Assembly: GCA_027018875.1 (NCBI GenBank)
Contig: JALUYA010000038.1
Span: 1-43,865, forward strand
Direction: 5' to 3'
Origin: Gammaproteobacteria bacterium
GTDB lineage: Bacteria > Pseudomonadota > Gammaproteobacteria > JAKDMP01
DNA: 43,865 nucleotides
A program made the translations under genes and the position numbers. Shown piece by piece: positions 1-7,325 of this stretch. Below the pieces are notes generated by a model. The model was not told the origin of the DNA. It worked only from the letters and a program-made list of their open reading frames with translations, and made no database searches. Each line of letters opens with the position of its first letter. The stretch's first letter is position 1.

Positions 1-49
1 GCTTGCGATACTTCTCGAACCCTTCCTCGGACAGACTCTGTTGGCGCAT
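1..49 (-). CDS. IS5-family transposase, N-terminal fragment
   Basis: The reverse strand reads MRQQSLSEEGFEKYRK from an ATG at 49 and runs off the left edge. This matches the usual start of IS5-family DDE transposases (M-R/K-Q..., then FEK-R/Y-RK before TRRE). Only 16 residues are visible, so the catalytic domain cannot be checked and the element may be intact or broken outside the window. It points away from the genes to its right. The family call rests on a short motif and is an inference. Confidence 0.6.
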   Translation of the reverse strand, partial: MRQQSLSEEGFEKYRK

Positions 50-120
50 CCCCGATTACTCCGTGCAGCAGAAATCCATAACGCGTATTATCCCAAATCA
101 GGGGAATTAATCAGAGCTTA
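1..120. mobile_element. end of an IS5-type insertion sequence (partial)
   Basis: The transposase start at 49 is followed by about 70 non-coding bases. They end in AATTAATCAGAGCTTA at 105-120, which on the other strand reads TAAGCTCTGATTAATT. That resembles the terminal inverted repeats of some IS5-group elements, but the partner repeat is outside the window and no target duplication can be confirmed. The boundary near 120 is therefore an estimate. I see no gene between 121 and 300; that stretch is AT-rich at first and then carries pyrimidine runs. Confidence 0.45.
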
Positions 121-300
121 CTTAGATATATAGACGAGACCTTCTCGTAAGAATCCATTACTGTGAACATTTTGACTTCTGATTAGCGCGACATCCCCTT
201 GTGCTAGATAAACTTTACTTCCTCCTCTAGGTGTCGCACCACTCCCGACTTTTGAACAGGCATTTCCAAGCTTGACTGTAGACCACTTCCCCCCCATCCC

Positions 301-624
301 TTAATCCTCCGGTTTCTGCAAAACCACTCGCGCCTGATAGATCTGATCCTTAAACGATTCCGGCACTTCATCCCACAGGAACAGATCCACCCGAAAGGGT
401 AGGTCGCTTTCTTCAAAGGCTTCCCGAAGCTCGGCTACTGCATCTTCCTGTGCGGGATCCGCAAAGACCACCAGATCCAGATCCGACCAGGGTTTAGCCG
501 TGCCCTTGGTGCGGGAACCATAGGCCCAAACTTCTGTATCGGGCAGATAGCGCCTCAGCAGCCCATGAACTAGGGCGCGATCTCTCCCGCTGAGCTGCAA
601 GGTTTTGGCTATCTGGGCCTTCAT
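301..624 (-). CDS. MNT-type nucleotidyltransferase domain protein (antitoxin-like partner of HEPN)
   Basis: A 107-residue minimal nucleotidyltransferase. The signature GSRTKGTAKPWSDLDLVV carries the G-S motif and the metal-binding D-x-D (DLD) near residue 50. In this family the small NTase pairs with a HEPN protein; characterised pairs are toxin-antitoxin modules in which the MNT protein neutralises the HEPN RNase, often by AMPylation. The start overlaps the stop of the upstream HEPN gene by 4 bp (621-624, ATGA), the usual translational coupling. The third acidic residue is probably in RVDLFLWDE. Function is inferred from family and pairing. Confidence 0.85.
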   Translation of the reverse strand: MKAQIAKTLQLSGRDRALVHGLLRRYLPDTEVWAYGSRTKGTAKPWSDLDLVVFADPAQEDAVAELREAFEESDLPFRVDLFLWDEVPESFKDQIYQARVVLQKPED

Positions 625-1037
625 AATCCGGTGTGCCCCCTGAGCTGTTCGTACAGGGCGGTAGCATCTCGGATGAAATCTTCCATGCGTGCCAACGCTT
701 TCTGGGCCTTTTCGCCGCTGTAGTCGTGGGCGGTGTCAACCCGAAGGTTGGCGTACTCGATCCAGTCCTCCATGGAGCCGGGCAATAGGTGATTTTCGTA
801 GGCTAGGCGAAAGATGGGTTTGGGACTGTTGGGTACCTCGGGAACGCCCAATTCCTCCGAAAGATAGCGCTTTAACACTTTCCACAGGCAGTCATACAGG
901 GTTTCAAAGCGCTGAATTACCGACTCAGCTACTGCTTCTTGTAGCAAGTCGGGCAAGGCAGTATCCAAAGAGCGGTAATTCTCGAACTGTGCTTGCAGGT
1001 GGCGAAGCGCTTTTTCAAATTTGCTGTAGTCGATCAT
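621..1037 (-). CDS. HEPN-domain protein, HI0074-type nucleotidyltransferase partner (toxin-like)
   Basis: A 138-residue protein of the HI0074 group (nucleotidyltransferase substrate-binding, HEPN fold). It contains FETLYDCLWKVLKRYL in the middle and NLRVDTAHDYSG in the C-terminal half. The latter gives the R-x4-H motif (RVDTAH) that forms the RNase site in active HEPN toxins. It is translationally coupled to the MNT gene downstream. Its ATG (1037-1035) overlaps the TGA of a short remnant that reads like the C-terminus of HsdM ([11 protein letters not shown]), so the gene looks as if it was once coupled directly to an hsdM. Toxin activity is an inference from the motif and pairing. Confidence 0.85.
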   Translation of the reverse strand: MIDYSKFEKALRHLQAQFENYRSLDTALPDLLQEAVAESVIQRFETLYDCLWKVLKRYLSEELGVPEVPNSPKPIFRLAYENHLLPGSMEDWIEYANLRVDTAHDYSGEKAQKALARMEDFIRDATALYEQLRGHTGL

Positions 1038-1087
1038 AACTCTTTCCCAAATCTCAGCCCCTCCAGATTCTTCTTGATGGTGGTTTC
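1034..1087 (-). pseudogene. remnant of an hsdM 3' end
   Basis: Read on the reverse strand, these bases encode [17 protein letters not shown] and then a stop. The first 11 residues ([11 protein letters not shown]) equal the tail of the full hsdM at 1584-3206. Positions 1058-1087 are identical, base for base, to 1602-1631. The remnant has no start and no upstream part. It sits between the ygiT-like gene, whose stop codon lies inside it, and the HEPN gene, whose ATG overlaps its stop. It is best read as the other half of a duplicated insertion site. Confidence 0.75.
1058..1087. repeat. direct repeat, copy 1 (30 bp, hsdM tail)
   Basis: Thirty bases identical to 1602-1631 in the same orientation. 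The match continues imperfectly for a few bases beyond 1087. The two copies bracket the DUF4258/YgiT gene pair almost exactly, which is the arrangement left by insertion into, or recombination at, the hsdM 3' end. Confidence 0.9.
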
Positions 1088-1310
1088 AAGCCGCATAACG
1101 CAGCACTTCCAGCTCGGCGTTGCGTTCGAGGGCTTTTTCCGCCTGTTCATAGAGCCGCCGGGTGGTCTGTTCGTCGAGGTAGTATTCCCCGCATTGGGTG
1201 CATACCTGGGCGGGGACCTCCTTGACGAGCAGGACGGTCGAGCCGCGTTCCAGGGTGACAGTGACCTTGCCGGGCGCGGTTTCTCCGGTTTTGCAGATGA
1301 TGCATTTCAT
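1086..1310 (-). CDS. YgiT-type zinc-finger protein (antitoxin-like partner of DUF4258)
   Basis: A 74-residue protein beginning [10 protein letters not shown], with CxxC at residues 3-6 and a second CxxC in AQVCTQCGEYYLDE. This is the paired-cysteine zinc site of YgiT/MqsA-type N-terminal domains. The usual C-terminal DNA-binding domain of MqsA is absent, which is normal for the short YgiT-type proteins that accompany DUF4258 or MqsR-like proteins. The internal ATG at 1310 is chosen because it starts the zinc site and overlaps the DUF4258 stop by 4 bp (1307-1310). An antitoxin role is inferred from pairing. Confidence 0.8.
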   Translation of the reverse strand: MKCIICKTGETAPGKVTVTLERGSTVLLVKEVPAQVCTQCGEYYLDEQTTRRLYEQAEKALERNAELEVLRYAA

Positions 1311-1594
1311 GGTGATTTCCTCCGTTTGAATGTCCCGTCCCATTGTCCGGGGTCGGGGCGATAGACGGTCACGATCCAGCAGACGCGGCTTTCCTCGTCC
1401 CGCGCCAACACCAGATGGATCGGCTGCTCTTGCCAAAATCCGAGCAGCAGCCAGGCGGGATAGGGCTGCTCGTCGGGGTAGTGGTGGATGATCTCCCCCT
1501 CCCGCGCCACATGAAAGACGGCTTCTGGTGGTATACGGCGTTCGAACATGCGCTTGAAGGCATGTTTGGAGAGCTGGATGTCACTACAATCCAT
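1307..1594 (-). CDS. DUF4258 protein (toxin-like)
   Basis: A 95-residue protein with the DUF4258 pattern: an early [18 protein letters not shown] segment (H, R and E residues on a predicted helix), then [20 protein letters not shown], then a strand-rich end with [21 protein letters not shown]. The fold is related to RelE/BrnT-like small toxins, and genes of this family are commonly found next to YgiT-type zinc proteins, as here. Its ATG lies inside the 3' end of hsdM (11-bp overlap, 1584-1594), so it is probably translated from the hsdM transcript. Toxicity has not been shown and is inferred. Confidence 0.8.
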   Translation of the reverse strand: MDCSDIQLSKHAFKRMFERRIPPEAVFHVAREGEIIHHYPDEQPYPAWLLLGFWQEQPIHLVLARDEESRVCWIVTVYRPDPGQWDGTFKRRKSP

Positions 1595-3206
1595 AACCCA
1601 ACCCCTCCAGATTCTTCTTGATGGTGGTTTCCAGCTCGCGGCTCTTGTCGAACTGCCCGTAGAGCTGTGCGGTCAGCTCCGCCATCTTCTCCTCGAAGGG
1701 CACGCCGTCGTCCTTCACGGCTTCGGCGCCCACATAGCGGCCCGGAGTGAGCACATAGCCATGCCCCTTGATGTCTTCCAGCGTCGCGGATTGCCACCAG
1801 CCGGGCTTGTCTTCGTATTCACCGCCTTCGCTGCGCCAGGCATGATAGACACCGGCGATGGTGTCGATCTCTTCCGGGGTCAGTTCCCGGTGCACCCGGT
1901 CCACCAGTCGGCCCATGCGGCGGGCGTCGATGAAAAGCGTCTCGCCGCTGCGGTCGCGGAGGGTTATCCCCTCACCCCCGGCCCCTCTCCCGGAGGGAGA
2001 GGGGGGAACTGGGTCGGCCCCGTTCCTGGAGGGAGAGGGGAGCTTACGGGCGTTCTTGTTGCGGGTGAGGAACCAGAGACAGACGGGGATCTGGGTGGTG
2101 TAGAAGAGCTGGCCCGGCAGGGCAATGATGCAGTCCACCAGGTCGTCCTCGATGATCCCCTTGCGGATGGCCCGCTCGGCGTTGGTGGCGGTGGACATGG
2201 AGCCGTTGGCCATGACGAAGCCGGCGATGCCGTTGGGGCCGAGGTGGTGGATGAAGTGCTGGATCCAGGCGTAGTTGGCGTTGCCCGCCGGCGGCACGCC
2301 GTATTTCCAGCGCACATCTTCTTTCAGGCGCTCGCCGCCCCAATCGGACATGTTGAAGGGCGGATTGGCGAGGATGGTGTCGGCCTTCAGATCCTTGTGC
2401 AGATCGTTGTGGAAGCTGTCGGCCTGGTGGGGGCCGAGGTCGGCGTCGATGCCGCGGATGGCCAGGTTCATCCGGGCCAGCTTCCAGGTGGTGGGGTTGG
2501 ACTCCTGCCCATAGATGGCGATGTCGCCCAGCCTGCCGCCGTGCTCCTCGACGAACTTTTCGCTTTGCACGAACATGCCGCCGGAACCGCAGCAGGGGTC
2601 GTACACGCGGCCCTTATAGGGCTCGATCATCTCCACCAGCAGTTGCACTACGCACTGGGGGGTGTAGAACTCGCCGCCGCCCTTGCCTTCGGCGGCGGCA
2701 AAGTGGCCGAGGAAATATTCGTAGACCCGGCCCAGCGGGTCCCTGACACCGGATTCCCTGGCCTTCAGGTCGATGTCGCCCACCAGCTTGACCAGCTCGC
2801 CAAGGCGGGTCTTGTCCAGGGTGGGCCGGGAGTAGTCCTTGAGTAGCACGCCCTTGAGGCTGGGGTTTTCCCGCTCGATGGCGGTCATGGCCTCGTCGAT
2901 CACCTTGCCGATGGTGGGCTGGGGCGCCTGGGCCTGGATCTGTTCCCAGCGGGCCTCGGGCGGCACCCAGAAGATGTTGTCGGCCAGATATTCGTCCCGG
3001 TCTTCGGGGTCGGTGTATTCCGTCTCCGCCGTGGCGGCCAGCTCGTCATACTTGTGCTGGAAGGCGTCGGAGATATATTTGAGAAAGATCAGCCCCAGCA
3101 CCACGTGTTTGTATTCCGAGGCGTCCATATGGCCGCGCAGCTTGTCGGCCATCTCCCACAGCTTGCTCTCGAAGCCGAGATTGGCGCCGTTATTGGTCTT
3201 GCTCAT
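1584..3206 (-). CDS. hsdM: type I restriction-modification N6-adenine methyltransferase subunit HsdM
   Basis: A 540-residue DNA adenine methyltransferase subunit. Visible features are the N-terminal helical domain ([14 protein letters not shown]...), AdoMet motif [11 protein letters not shown] near residue 203 and the catalytic NPPFN near residue 281. GGGAGGAAGG precedes the ATG. An extra stretch of about 28 residues (near 387-415, rich in P, S and G) interrupts the conserved NKNARK...[14 protein letters not shown] segment and is encoded by a GC-rich palindromic repeat; the frame stays open. No hsdS or hsdR lies in the window: downstream come two toxin-antitoxin-like pairs and an IS5 end. HsdM alone cannot choose a target, so it is either an orphan or works with subunits encoded elsewhere. 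Confidence 0.93.
   Translation of the reverse strand: MSKTNNGANLGFESKLWEMADKLRGHMDASEYKHVVLGLIFLKYISDAFQHKYDELAATAETEYTDPEDRDEYLADNIFWVPPEARWEQIQAQAPQPTIGKVIDEAMTAIERENPSLKGVLLKDYSRPTLDKTRLGELVKLVGDIDLKARESGVRDPLGRVYEYFLGHFAAAEGKGGGEFYTPQCVVQLLVEMIEPYKGRVYDPCCGSGGMFVQSEKFVEEHGGRLGDIAIYGQESNPTTWKLARMNLAIRGIDADLGPHQADSFHNDLHKDLKADTILANPPFNMSDWGGERLKEDVRWKYGVPPAGNANYAWIQHFIHHLGPNGIAGFVMANGSMSTATNAERAIRKGIIEDDLVDCIIALPGQLFYTTQIPVCLWFLTRNKNARKLPSPSRNGADPVPPSPSGRGAGGEGITLRDRSGETLFIDARRMGRLVDRVHRELTPEEIDTIAGVYHAWRSEGGEYEDKPGWWQSATLEDIKGHGYVLTPGRYVGAEAVKDDGVPFEEKMAELTAQLYGQFDKSRELETTIKKNLEGLGYGL
1602..1631. repeat. direct repeat, copy 2 (30 bp, inside hsdM)
   Basis: This is the copy inside the intact hsdM reading frame, encoding [10 protein letters not shown]. 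It is identical to 1058-1087. The distance between copies is 544 bp, and deleting one repeat plus the spacer would join hsdM directly to the HEPN gene with an ATGA overlap. Confidence 0.9.
1964..2045. repeat. GC-rich palindromic repeat inserted in frame in hsdM
   Basis: The stretch contains CCCCTCTCCC followed by GGAGGGAGAGGGG (around 1983-2005) and a second, weaker GGAGGGAGAGGGG half near 2028-2040. This is the style of dispersed palindromic repeats known from many proteobacterial genomes. It translates on the hsdM strand as a low-complexity P/S/G/R insert with no place in the family alignment. The length keeps the reading frame, so the methyltransferase may still fold with an exposed loop. 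Confidence 0.7.
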
Positions 3207-3274
3207 TCCTTCCTCCCATCATGAACCTTAAGACTGAATCGTCTCCCCGGCACGATATGCAAATACCCCGAACA

Positions 3275-3466
3275 TCAGTCCTGGGATGCCGTGCTTTGTT
3301 GTTTTATCCAGTGGTCGATTTCCGTGTGCGAGAATCGCCAGGCTCCGCCGGCCTTGAACGCAGGAATCTTCCTTACTGCCGCCAGCCGATAGATCGTGCG
3401 TTTCCCAACCTTCAGATAGGCAGCTACTTCATCGAGGGTGAATATCTCACCGGCTTTGTCAGTCAT
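3275..3466 (-). CDS. excisionase/AlpA-like helix-turn-helix DNA-binding protein
   Basis: A 63-residue single-domain protein: EIFTLDEVAAYLKVGKRTIY, then RLAAVRKIPAFKAGGAWRFS and HTEIDHWIKQQ. This is the winged HTH of the excisionase (helix-turn-helix 17) family, common in mobile islands and next to restriction-modification genes. The start at 3466 is chosen because homologues begin a few residues before the EIFTLDEVA motif. It lies 68 bp upstream of hsdM on the same strand and is probably the first gene of the operon, where it could regulate hsdM or serve excision. No integrase is visible here. Confidence 0.8.
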   Translation of the reverse strand: MTDKAGEIFTLDEVAAYLKVGKRTIYRLAAVRKIPAFKAGGAWRFSHTEIDHWIKQQSTASQD

Positions 3467-3560
3467 TTCTCTCACTAGGGGTTTTCGCCTTATGAATATT
3501 GGCAATTTTGGTAAGGATACGTCAAAATCAGGCAGGATGGAATAATAATTGGGGAGCAAC

Positions 3561-3728
3561 ATGGCCGAAGAGGCGGGATCAAGGGAGATGATTGTCCCCG
3601 TGATGCTCCCTTTCTATCCCCGGGAGTCTGCCGGGTTTGCAGGTTGCATTGCCCTTCTGTCTGAGGAGGGTAAACTGCGCCCTTTGCGGTTCGTGATTTC
3701 GTCCGAGAAACAGCCGGTAAAACGATGA
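3561..3728 (+). CDS. possible small protein, 55 residues, unknown
   Basis: An ATG at 3561 preceded by GGGGAG at a good distance (5 bases) opens a 55-codon frame ending TGA at 3728. The product starts MAEEAGSREMIVPVMLPFYP and ends SSEKQPVKR; its composition is protein-like, with no transmembrane segment or known motif that I recognise. It is divergent from the excisionase-like gene and convergent with the BON lipoprotein operon. A modest hairpin with a T-run lies downstream (3858-3879). Otherwise the 3467-3909 stretch holds nothing I can identify. Coding status needs comparative support. Confidence 0.4.
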   Translation: MAEEAGSREMIVPVMLPFYPRESAGFAGCIALLSEEGKLRPLRFVISSEKQPVKR

Positions 3729-3857
3729 AATTGTTGTGACGGGCCGGGGAACCTTTTCTCTTGCGCCGCTCTTTCTGGTGCAGCTCCAGGGGGCGAGTTC
3801 TGATAGGATTTTCCCGCCGACCAGGGTAAGGAGGGGGCGCATGAGAAGTTACAGGTA

Positions 3858-3879
3858 GCCTTGCGGAAAGGCCGTTTTT
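3858..3879 (+). terminator. weak candidate terminator
   Basis: GCCTT-GCGGA-AAGGC hairpin at 3858-3872, followed by CG and five T (3875-3879). The stem is only 5 bp, so this is a weak candidate; it would end a transcript coming from the small frame at 3561. Confidence 0.3.
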
Positions 3880-3909
3880 CACGGACCCGGCGACAGGGTG
3901 GCAGTGTGC

Positions 3910-4269
3910 TTATCGGTCGCAAGAGTCATCTACGCCGGTCACCCCTTTCAAGGCACCGATTTTTCCGAAGGTGCGGGCTCGCAACTGGGGGGTGGGGAAG
4001 GGACCGCAAAAACTGATCTCGCCGTCGTGAACAAAAAATTTCAGCTTCAGCGGGGCCAGAACGGGATCGGATCCGAGGCGCTTGCGCACCGCAAGGGCAA
4101 GCCGGCGGTTCCGATCCGCTTGCGTTGCCTGATGGCGGGCATAATTGCCGGCCCATTCCGCGTGGGTGTCGTGATTGGGCGTGATTACGAAGACGCAGCC
4201 GCCCAAGGCTCCCAGGCCGAGCAGGGCCAGCGTGGCGGCCGCCAGGCCGATATGCGGCGGGTGTTTCAT
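3910..4269 (-). CDS. BON-domain lipoprotein
   Basis: A 119-residue protein with a lipoprotein signal: a hydrophobic stretch ending LGLGALGGC (lipobox LGGC, Cys about 25). The body contains alternating segments typical of a single BON domain: LALAVRKRLGSDPVLAPLKL, FFVHDGEISFCGPF, and KIGALKGVTGVDDSC. BON proteins bind phospholipids or envelope surfaces. The start overlaps the DUF4097 stop by 4 bp (4266-4269), so it is the last gene of the GntR-ABC operon and probably acts in the periplasm or outer-membrane inner leaflet with the DUF4097 protein. Confidence 0.72.
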   Translation of the reverse strand: MKHPPHIGLAAATLALLGLGALGGCVFVITPNHDTHAEWAGNYARHQATQADRNRRLALAVRKRLGSDPVLAPLKLKFFVHDGEISFCGPFPTPQLRARTFGKIGALKGVTGVDDSCDR

Positions 4270-5138
4270 GGTTCGATTCCCTTGGTGAGCGGACTTCCCA
4301 GGGACAAGATTACATTGCCGATTCCCGCCTGGAGCTTGTAAGCCGTCTTGGCGTCGCCACGGAGCTTCTGCGTGGCGGCGGTGATATTGCGTTTGTAGCC
4401 CTTGCGGATGCGTTTTCCGTCTACCTGTAGTTGAACGTTACCGATGCCGCTGGCAAGGTGGATGTTGCCATAGTCGGAGGCGGCGATGCGCACGCGGATC
4501 TGGCCCGTTCCGAGTTCGGCCGTTACCGGGCCACGCGGAAGCTCGGCCTTCAAGCGCCCTACGCCGAGCTTCACCTTGAGTCCCCCGTAGAGCCCCTGAA
4601 CCTGCACCTCCCCGACACCGCCGATCAGCGAAAAGGCCATCCGTGGTGGTAACCACAGGGTCCATTGGGCCGACCAGCCGGTCACATTGATATCGGTTTT
4701 GCTAATTGCGTTCGTTTCAATGGTGATGGTAGATCCACTCTCGGAGGTGGCCGGGGTGGCCGCGCTCGAGGAGTTGGGTGCCGGCAGTTGCATTGTCTGG
4801 TTCCGGGTGTTCAGTCCGATCACCAGCGTATGGCCTCCCCGCCGAGTCCGGATCGCAAGATCCCTTGGCGGACGCTTTCCAGGTCCCCCTATCCTCCAGT
4901 CGAAGATAAAGTGAAGCGTTTTACCGGAGTGAATTTTGGCCCTCAGGCGGATGGTATGGTCTGTGCTCGGGAGCACGCGTACCTTGCCCGTTGACAGCAG
5001 CAGCTTGATCTGGTCGATACCGCTGGCGGGTAGGGTTTTTGTGAGTGTCGGCAGGGTCCCGGGAGCGGGGGCGGGTGTCGCCGCCGCGGCCAAGGGAAAC
5101 AGGAGTACGAGGGTCAGATATAGTGGAGTGGTTTGCAT
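4266..5138 (-). CDS. secreted DUF4097-like adhesin-fold protein
   Basis: A 290-residue protein with a cleavable signal peptide (MQTTPLYLTLVLLFPLAAAA). A long region of short repeating strands follows: LSTGKVRVLPS, GGVGEVQVQGLYGGLKVKL, GVGRLKAELPRGPVTAELGTG, ASGIGNVQLQV and QAGIGNVILSLG. This is the right-handed beta-helix-like pattern of DUF4097/DUF2807 proteins. The ATG at 5138 is used because a signal peptide starts there and GAGGAGC precedes it. It lies 11 bp after the permease gene. DUF4097 proteins commonly sit in GntR/ABC or anti-sigma operons; the molecular role is unknown. Confidence 0.75.
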   Translation of the reverse strand: MQTTPLYLTLVLLFPLAAAATPAPAPGTLPTLTKTLPASGIDQIKLLLSTGKVRVLPSTDHTIRLRAKIHSGKTLHFIFDWRIGGPGKRPPRDLAIRTRRGGHTLVIGLNTRNQTMQLPAPNSSSAATPATSESGSTITIETNAISKTDINVTGWSAQWTLWLPPRMAFSLIGGVGEVQVQGLYGGLKVKLGVGRLKAELPRGPVTAELGTGQIRVRIAASDYGNIHLASGIGNVQLQVDGKRIRKGYKRNITAATQKLRGDAKTAYKLQAGIGNVILSLGSPLTKGIEP

Positions 5139-5149
5139 GGGAAAGCTCC

Positions 5150-6031
5150 TCAGCGGGTGGCGGTGTAACGCCGGGCGATGATGGCCAGGATGATCAGGAT
5201 AATTCCGATTCCAACGCCGATCCACATCGAAGGCAGGGTGAGAAACCGGGTGGTGCGATCGAAATTTGAACCGGCAAAGCCTAAAGCGTTGAGCTGGGTG
5301 GGACTCCAACTGAATGCGACCGGACCAATGGGCATGTTGGCGAGATGGCGGGCAAAGAAGGAAAACAGGTGACTGCTGCGCAACGCGATCAGCTCGATGA
5401 ACCCGGCGATAACGGGAGGCAGAACGGCCCAGAGAAAGGGCACCCGCGGCGCGGCCGCCGAGGCGAAGAGCAGCCAGCCGATGTAGGGCAACCACCACAG
5501 GAACTGGATCAGGATGGCGTAGGCAAACAGGCCCCAGGCGCCGAGCAGCGCCAGGGGAGAGAAGACGCTGAAGCCGGCGGCGCCGCGGGCGCCCGCGGCG
5601 AGGGCGAGCATGACGAGCACTAGAAGGCTGGTGGCCACGGTTACCAGCCAGACGAATGCCGGCCCGACCAGCCCCGCGGTGACAACCTTTCCGAGTACAT
5701 TGCGCGTGTCGGAAACGGGCAGCGAGCGCCAGAACAGGACGGAGCCGTTGCTCCGGTCGGAATACAGCGCCTGGATTAGGTAGATGGCCAGGGCGTAAGC
5801 GAAAATCCCGTAGATGAAGGATCCCATGGCGAGAATAAGCCTACCGACCTGGGCCGGATCCGCCCGGCCTGATGGTTGCACATTGATCCAGCCCGTGGCG
5901 AATCCTATGGCGAAAATCAACCCGGCCAGGGTGATCAGACCGAGCAGGAACAGTGGCAACCACACCAGGATGCCGCGGTATTCCCAGAACTCACGGCGGA
6001 TCTGCACGGTGAAGGGGCGAAGCATATTCAT
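5150..6031 (-). CDS. ABC transporter permease (ABC-2 type)
   Basis: A 293-residue integral membrane protein with about six hydrophobic segments, starting near ILVWLPLFLLGLITLAGLIF and ending near MWIGVGIGIILIILAIIA. It overlaps the ATPase gene by 4 bp (6028-6031) and forms the membrane half of the same exporter. An in-frame ATG two codons later (6025) is an alternative start. The substrate is not visible; relatives next to YtrA-type regulators are often linked to antibiotics, peptides or envelope stress. Confidence 0.85.
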   Translation of the reverse strand: MNMLRPFTVQIRREFWEYRGILVWLPLFLLGLITLAGLIFAIGFATGWINVQPSGRADPAQVGRLILAMGSFIYGIFAYALAIYLIQALYSDRSNGSVLFWRSLPVSDTRNVLGKVVTAGLVGPAFVWLVTVATSLLVLVMLALAAGARGAAGFSVFSPLALLGAWGLFAYAILIQFLWWLPYIGWLLFASAAAPRVPFLWAVLPPVIAGFIELIALRSSHLFSFFARHLANMPIGPVAFSWSPTQLNALGFAGSNFDRTTRFLTLPSMWIGVGIGIILIILAIIARRYTATR

Positions 6032-6888
6032 GAGTGGTCCTCCTGCTGCATTGTGGCTAGGAACAGGTCGGTCAGCCGGGGTTGCTGCACTTCGCCTAGG
6101 GCGGCGAGGCGCTCGCGGTCCCGGTTCGCGAACAGGAATACGTGCCGGCCGAGCAGCGTTTGTTCCTGTACCGGCTCGAGGGCGCGGGCCTCGGCGGCGC
6201 GATCGGCACCGACCAGCACGGTGGCATAGCGCTCGGCGAGTTCGTCCATCGTGGCGCGAAGCACGATCCGACCCCGGGCGATAAACGCCACGTCGGTGAG
6301 AATATGTTCGACCTCTTCCACCTGGTGGGTGGAGATGACGATGGTGCGGTCCCCGTCGAAGTAGTCATTAAGTAGATGAGTGTAGAAGGTCTTGCGAAAC
6401 AGGAGGTCGAGCCCCAGCGTAGGTTCGTCCAGGGTGAGCAGGCGGGCGTCGATGGCCAGGATCAGCGCCAGGTGGGTTTGTACGATCATGCCCTTGGAGA
6501 GCGTTTTTATCCGTCGCCGGGGGTCAATGCCGGCCTCACCGAGTAGGCGCTTGGCCTCGGCGCGGGAAAACCGGGGGTGGATGCCCGCGAGGTAATCGAA
6601 TAATTGTGATATCCGCGCCCAGCGGGGGAGGGTGGCGGTGTCGGCGATGAAGGCGCACTCGCGCATCAGGCGGGTGTGTTCACGCCAGGGGTCAAGGCCC
6701 AGTACCGACAGTTTGCCGGCGGCGCGGAGCAGCCCGGCCAGGGTTCTCAGCAGGGTGGTCTTGCCGGCACCGTTGGGGCCGATCAACCCGAGAATTCGAC
6801 CCGGGCCCACTTCGAGCGATAGCCCGTCCAGGGCACGTGTGTCGCGGTAGGTCTTGGTTAGGCTTGTAGCCTCGATTACGGTATTCAT
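6028..6888 (-). CDS. ABC transporter ATP-binding protein
   Basis: A 286-residue ATPase. Walker A GLIGPNGAGKTTLLRTLAGL is near residue 33, the signature LSKGM replaces the classical LSGGQ in the middle, Walker B is LLTLDEPTLGLD, and the switch histidine is in VISTHQVEEVEH. This is the BcrA/YtrB-like exporter class. Its ATG shares one base with the GntR stop (TGATG at 6886-6890), so regulator and exporter are co-translated. It drives the permease at 5150-6031. Confidence 0.92.
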   Translation of the reverse strand: MNTVIEATSLTKTYRDTRALDGLSLEVGPGRILGLIGPNGAGKTTLLRTLAGLLRAAGKLSVLGLDPWREHTRLMRECAFIADTATLPRWARISQLFDYLAGIHPRFSRAEAKRLLGEAGIDPRRRIKTLSKGMIVQTHLALILAIDARLLTLDEPTLGLDLLFRKTFYTHLLNDYFDGDRTIVISTHQVEEVEHILTDVAFIARGRIVLRATMDELAERYATVLVGADRAAEARALEPVQEQTLLGRHVFLFANRDRERLAALGEVQQPRLTDLFLATMQQEDHS

Positions 6889-7250
6889 CAGGACTTCCTC
6901 TTAAGGTGCTGCATGAGTTCGGCGGGATCCAGCCCCAGGCGCTGGATCTTTTTCACGATGCGGGGCCACTCCTCGTTGAGAAATTCCTCGCGCTTGCTGC
7001 GGGCGAGCTTGCGGCTGACTCCCGTGCGCACGAACATACCGAGCCCGCGCCGCTTTTCGACCAGGCCCTGGTCCACCAACAGTTGGTAGGCCTTGAGCAC
7101 GGTGAGCGGGTTGATCTGGTACTCGGCGGCCACCTGGCGTACCGACGGCAGCGCGTCGCCATCATTTAGGGTGTTATCGAGGATCATGGCCAGGATACGT
7201 TCCTTGAGTTGCAGATAGATCGGCTCGGTAGCGTTCCAGTCGGGGTTCAT
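6888..7250 (-). CDS. GntR-family transcriptional regulator, YtrA subfamily
   Basis: A 120-residue protein, the short length typical of YtrA-type GntR regulators. The N-terminal winged HTH shows EPIYLQLKERILAMI, ALPSVRQVAAEYQINPLTVL and GLVEKRRGLGMFV; a short helical dimerisation tail follows with no ligand-binding domain. It is the first gene of the ABC/DUF4097/BON operon. Members usually repress their own operon and are relieved by cell-envelope-active compounds. A 5-3-5 palindrome lies 57 bp upstream (7307-7319), and a related palindrome overlaps the promoter of the divergent-side neighbour (8024-8043). Confidence 0.9.
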   Translation of the reverse strand: MNPDWNATEPIYLQLKERILAMILDNTLNDGDALPSVRQVAAEYQINPLTVLKAYQLLVDQGLVEKRRGLGMFVRTGVSRKLARSKREEFLNEEWPRIVKKIQRLGLDPAELMQHLKRKS

Positions 7251-7306
7251 AGTCGTTCCTCATCTAGGGCGATCCGCCGGCATGCGGTATCTGCCGCGCT
7301 GTTGTA

Positions 7307-7319
7307 TGTTACTATAACA
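7307..7319. promoter_or_regulatory. candidate GntR operator upstream of its own operon
   Basis: TGTTA-CTA-TAACA, a perfect 5-bp inverted repeat with 3-bp spacer. On the operon strand it contains TATAGT, a plausible -10 element, so binding would block the promoter. No clear -35 is seen. The half-site matches that of the palindrome at 8024-8043. Confidence 0.6.
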
Positions 7320-7325
7320 CTATGA

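Noticed and set aside
1548-2846. Long rightward frame (432 codons) opposite hsdM
   Set aside because: It is the complement of hsdM, low in complexity (many G, V, A), and has no motif or ribosome-binding site.
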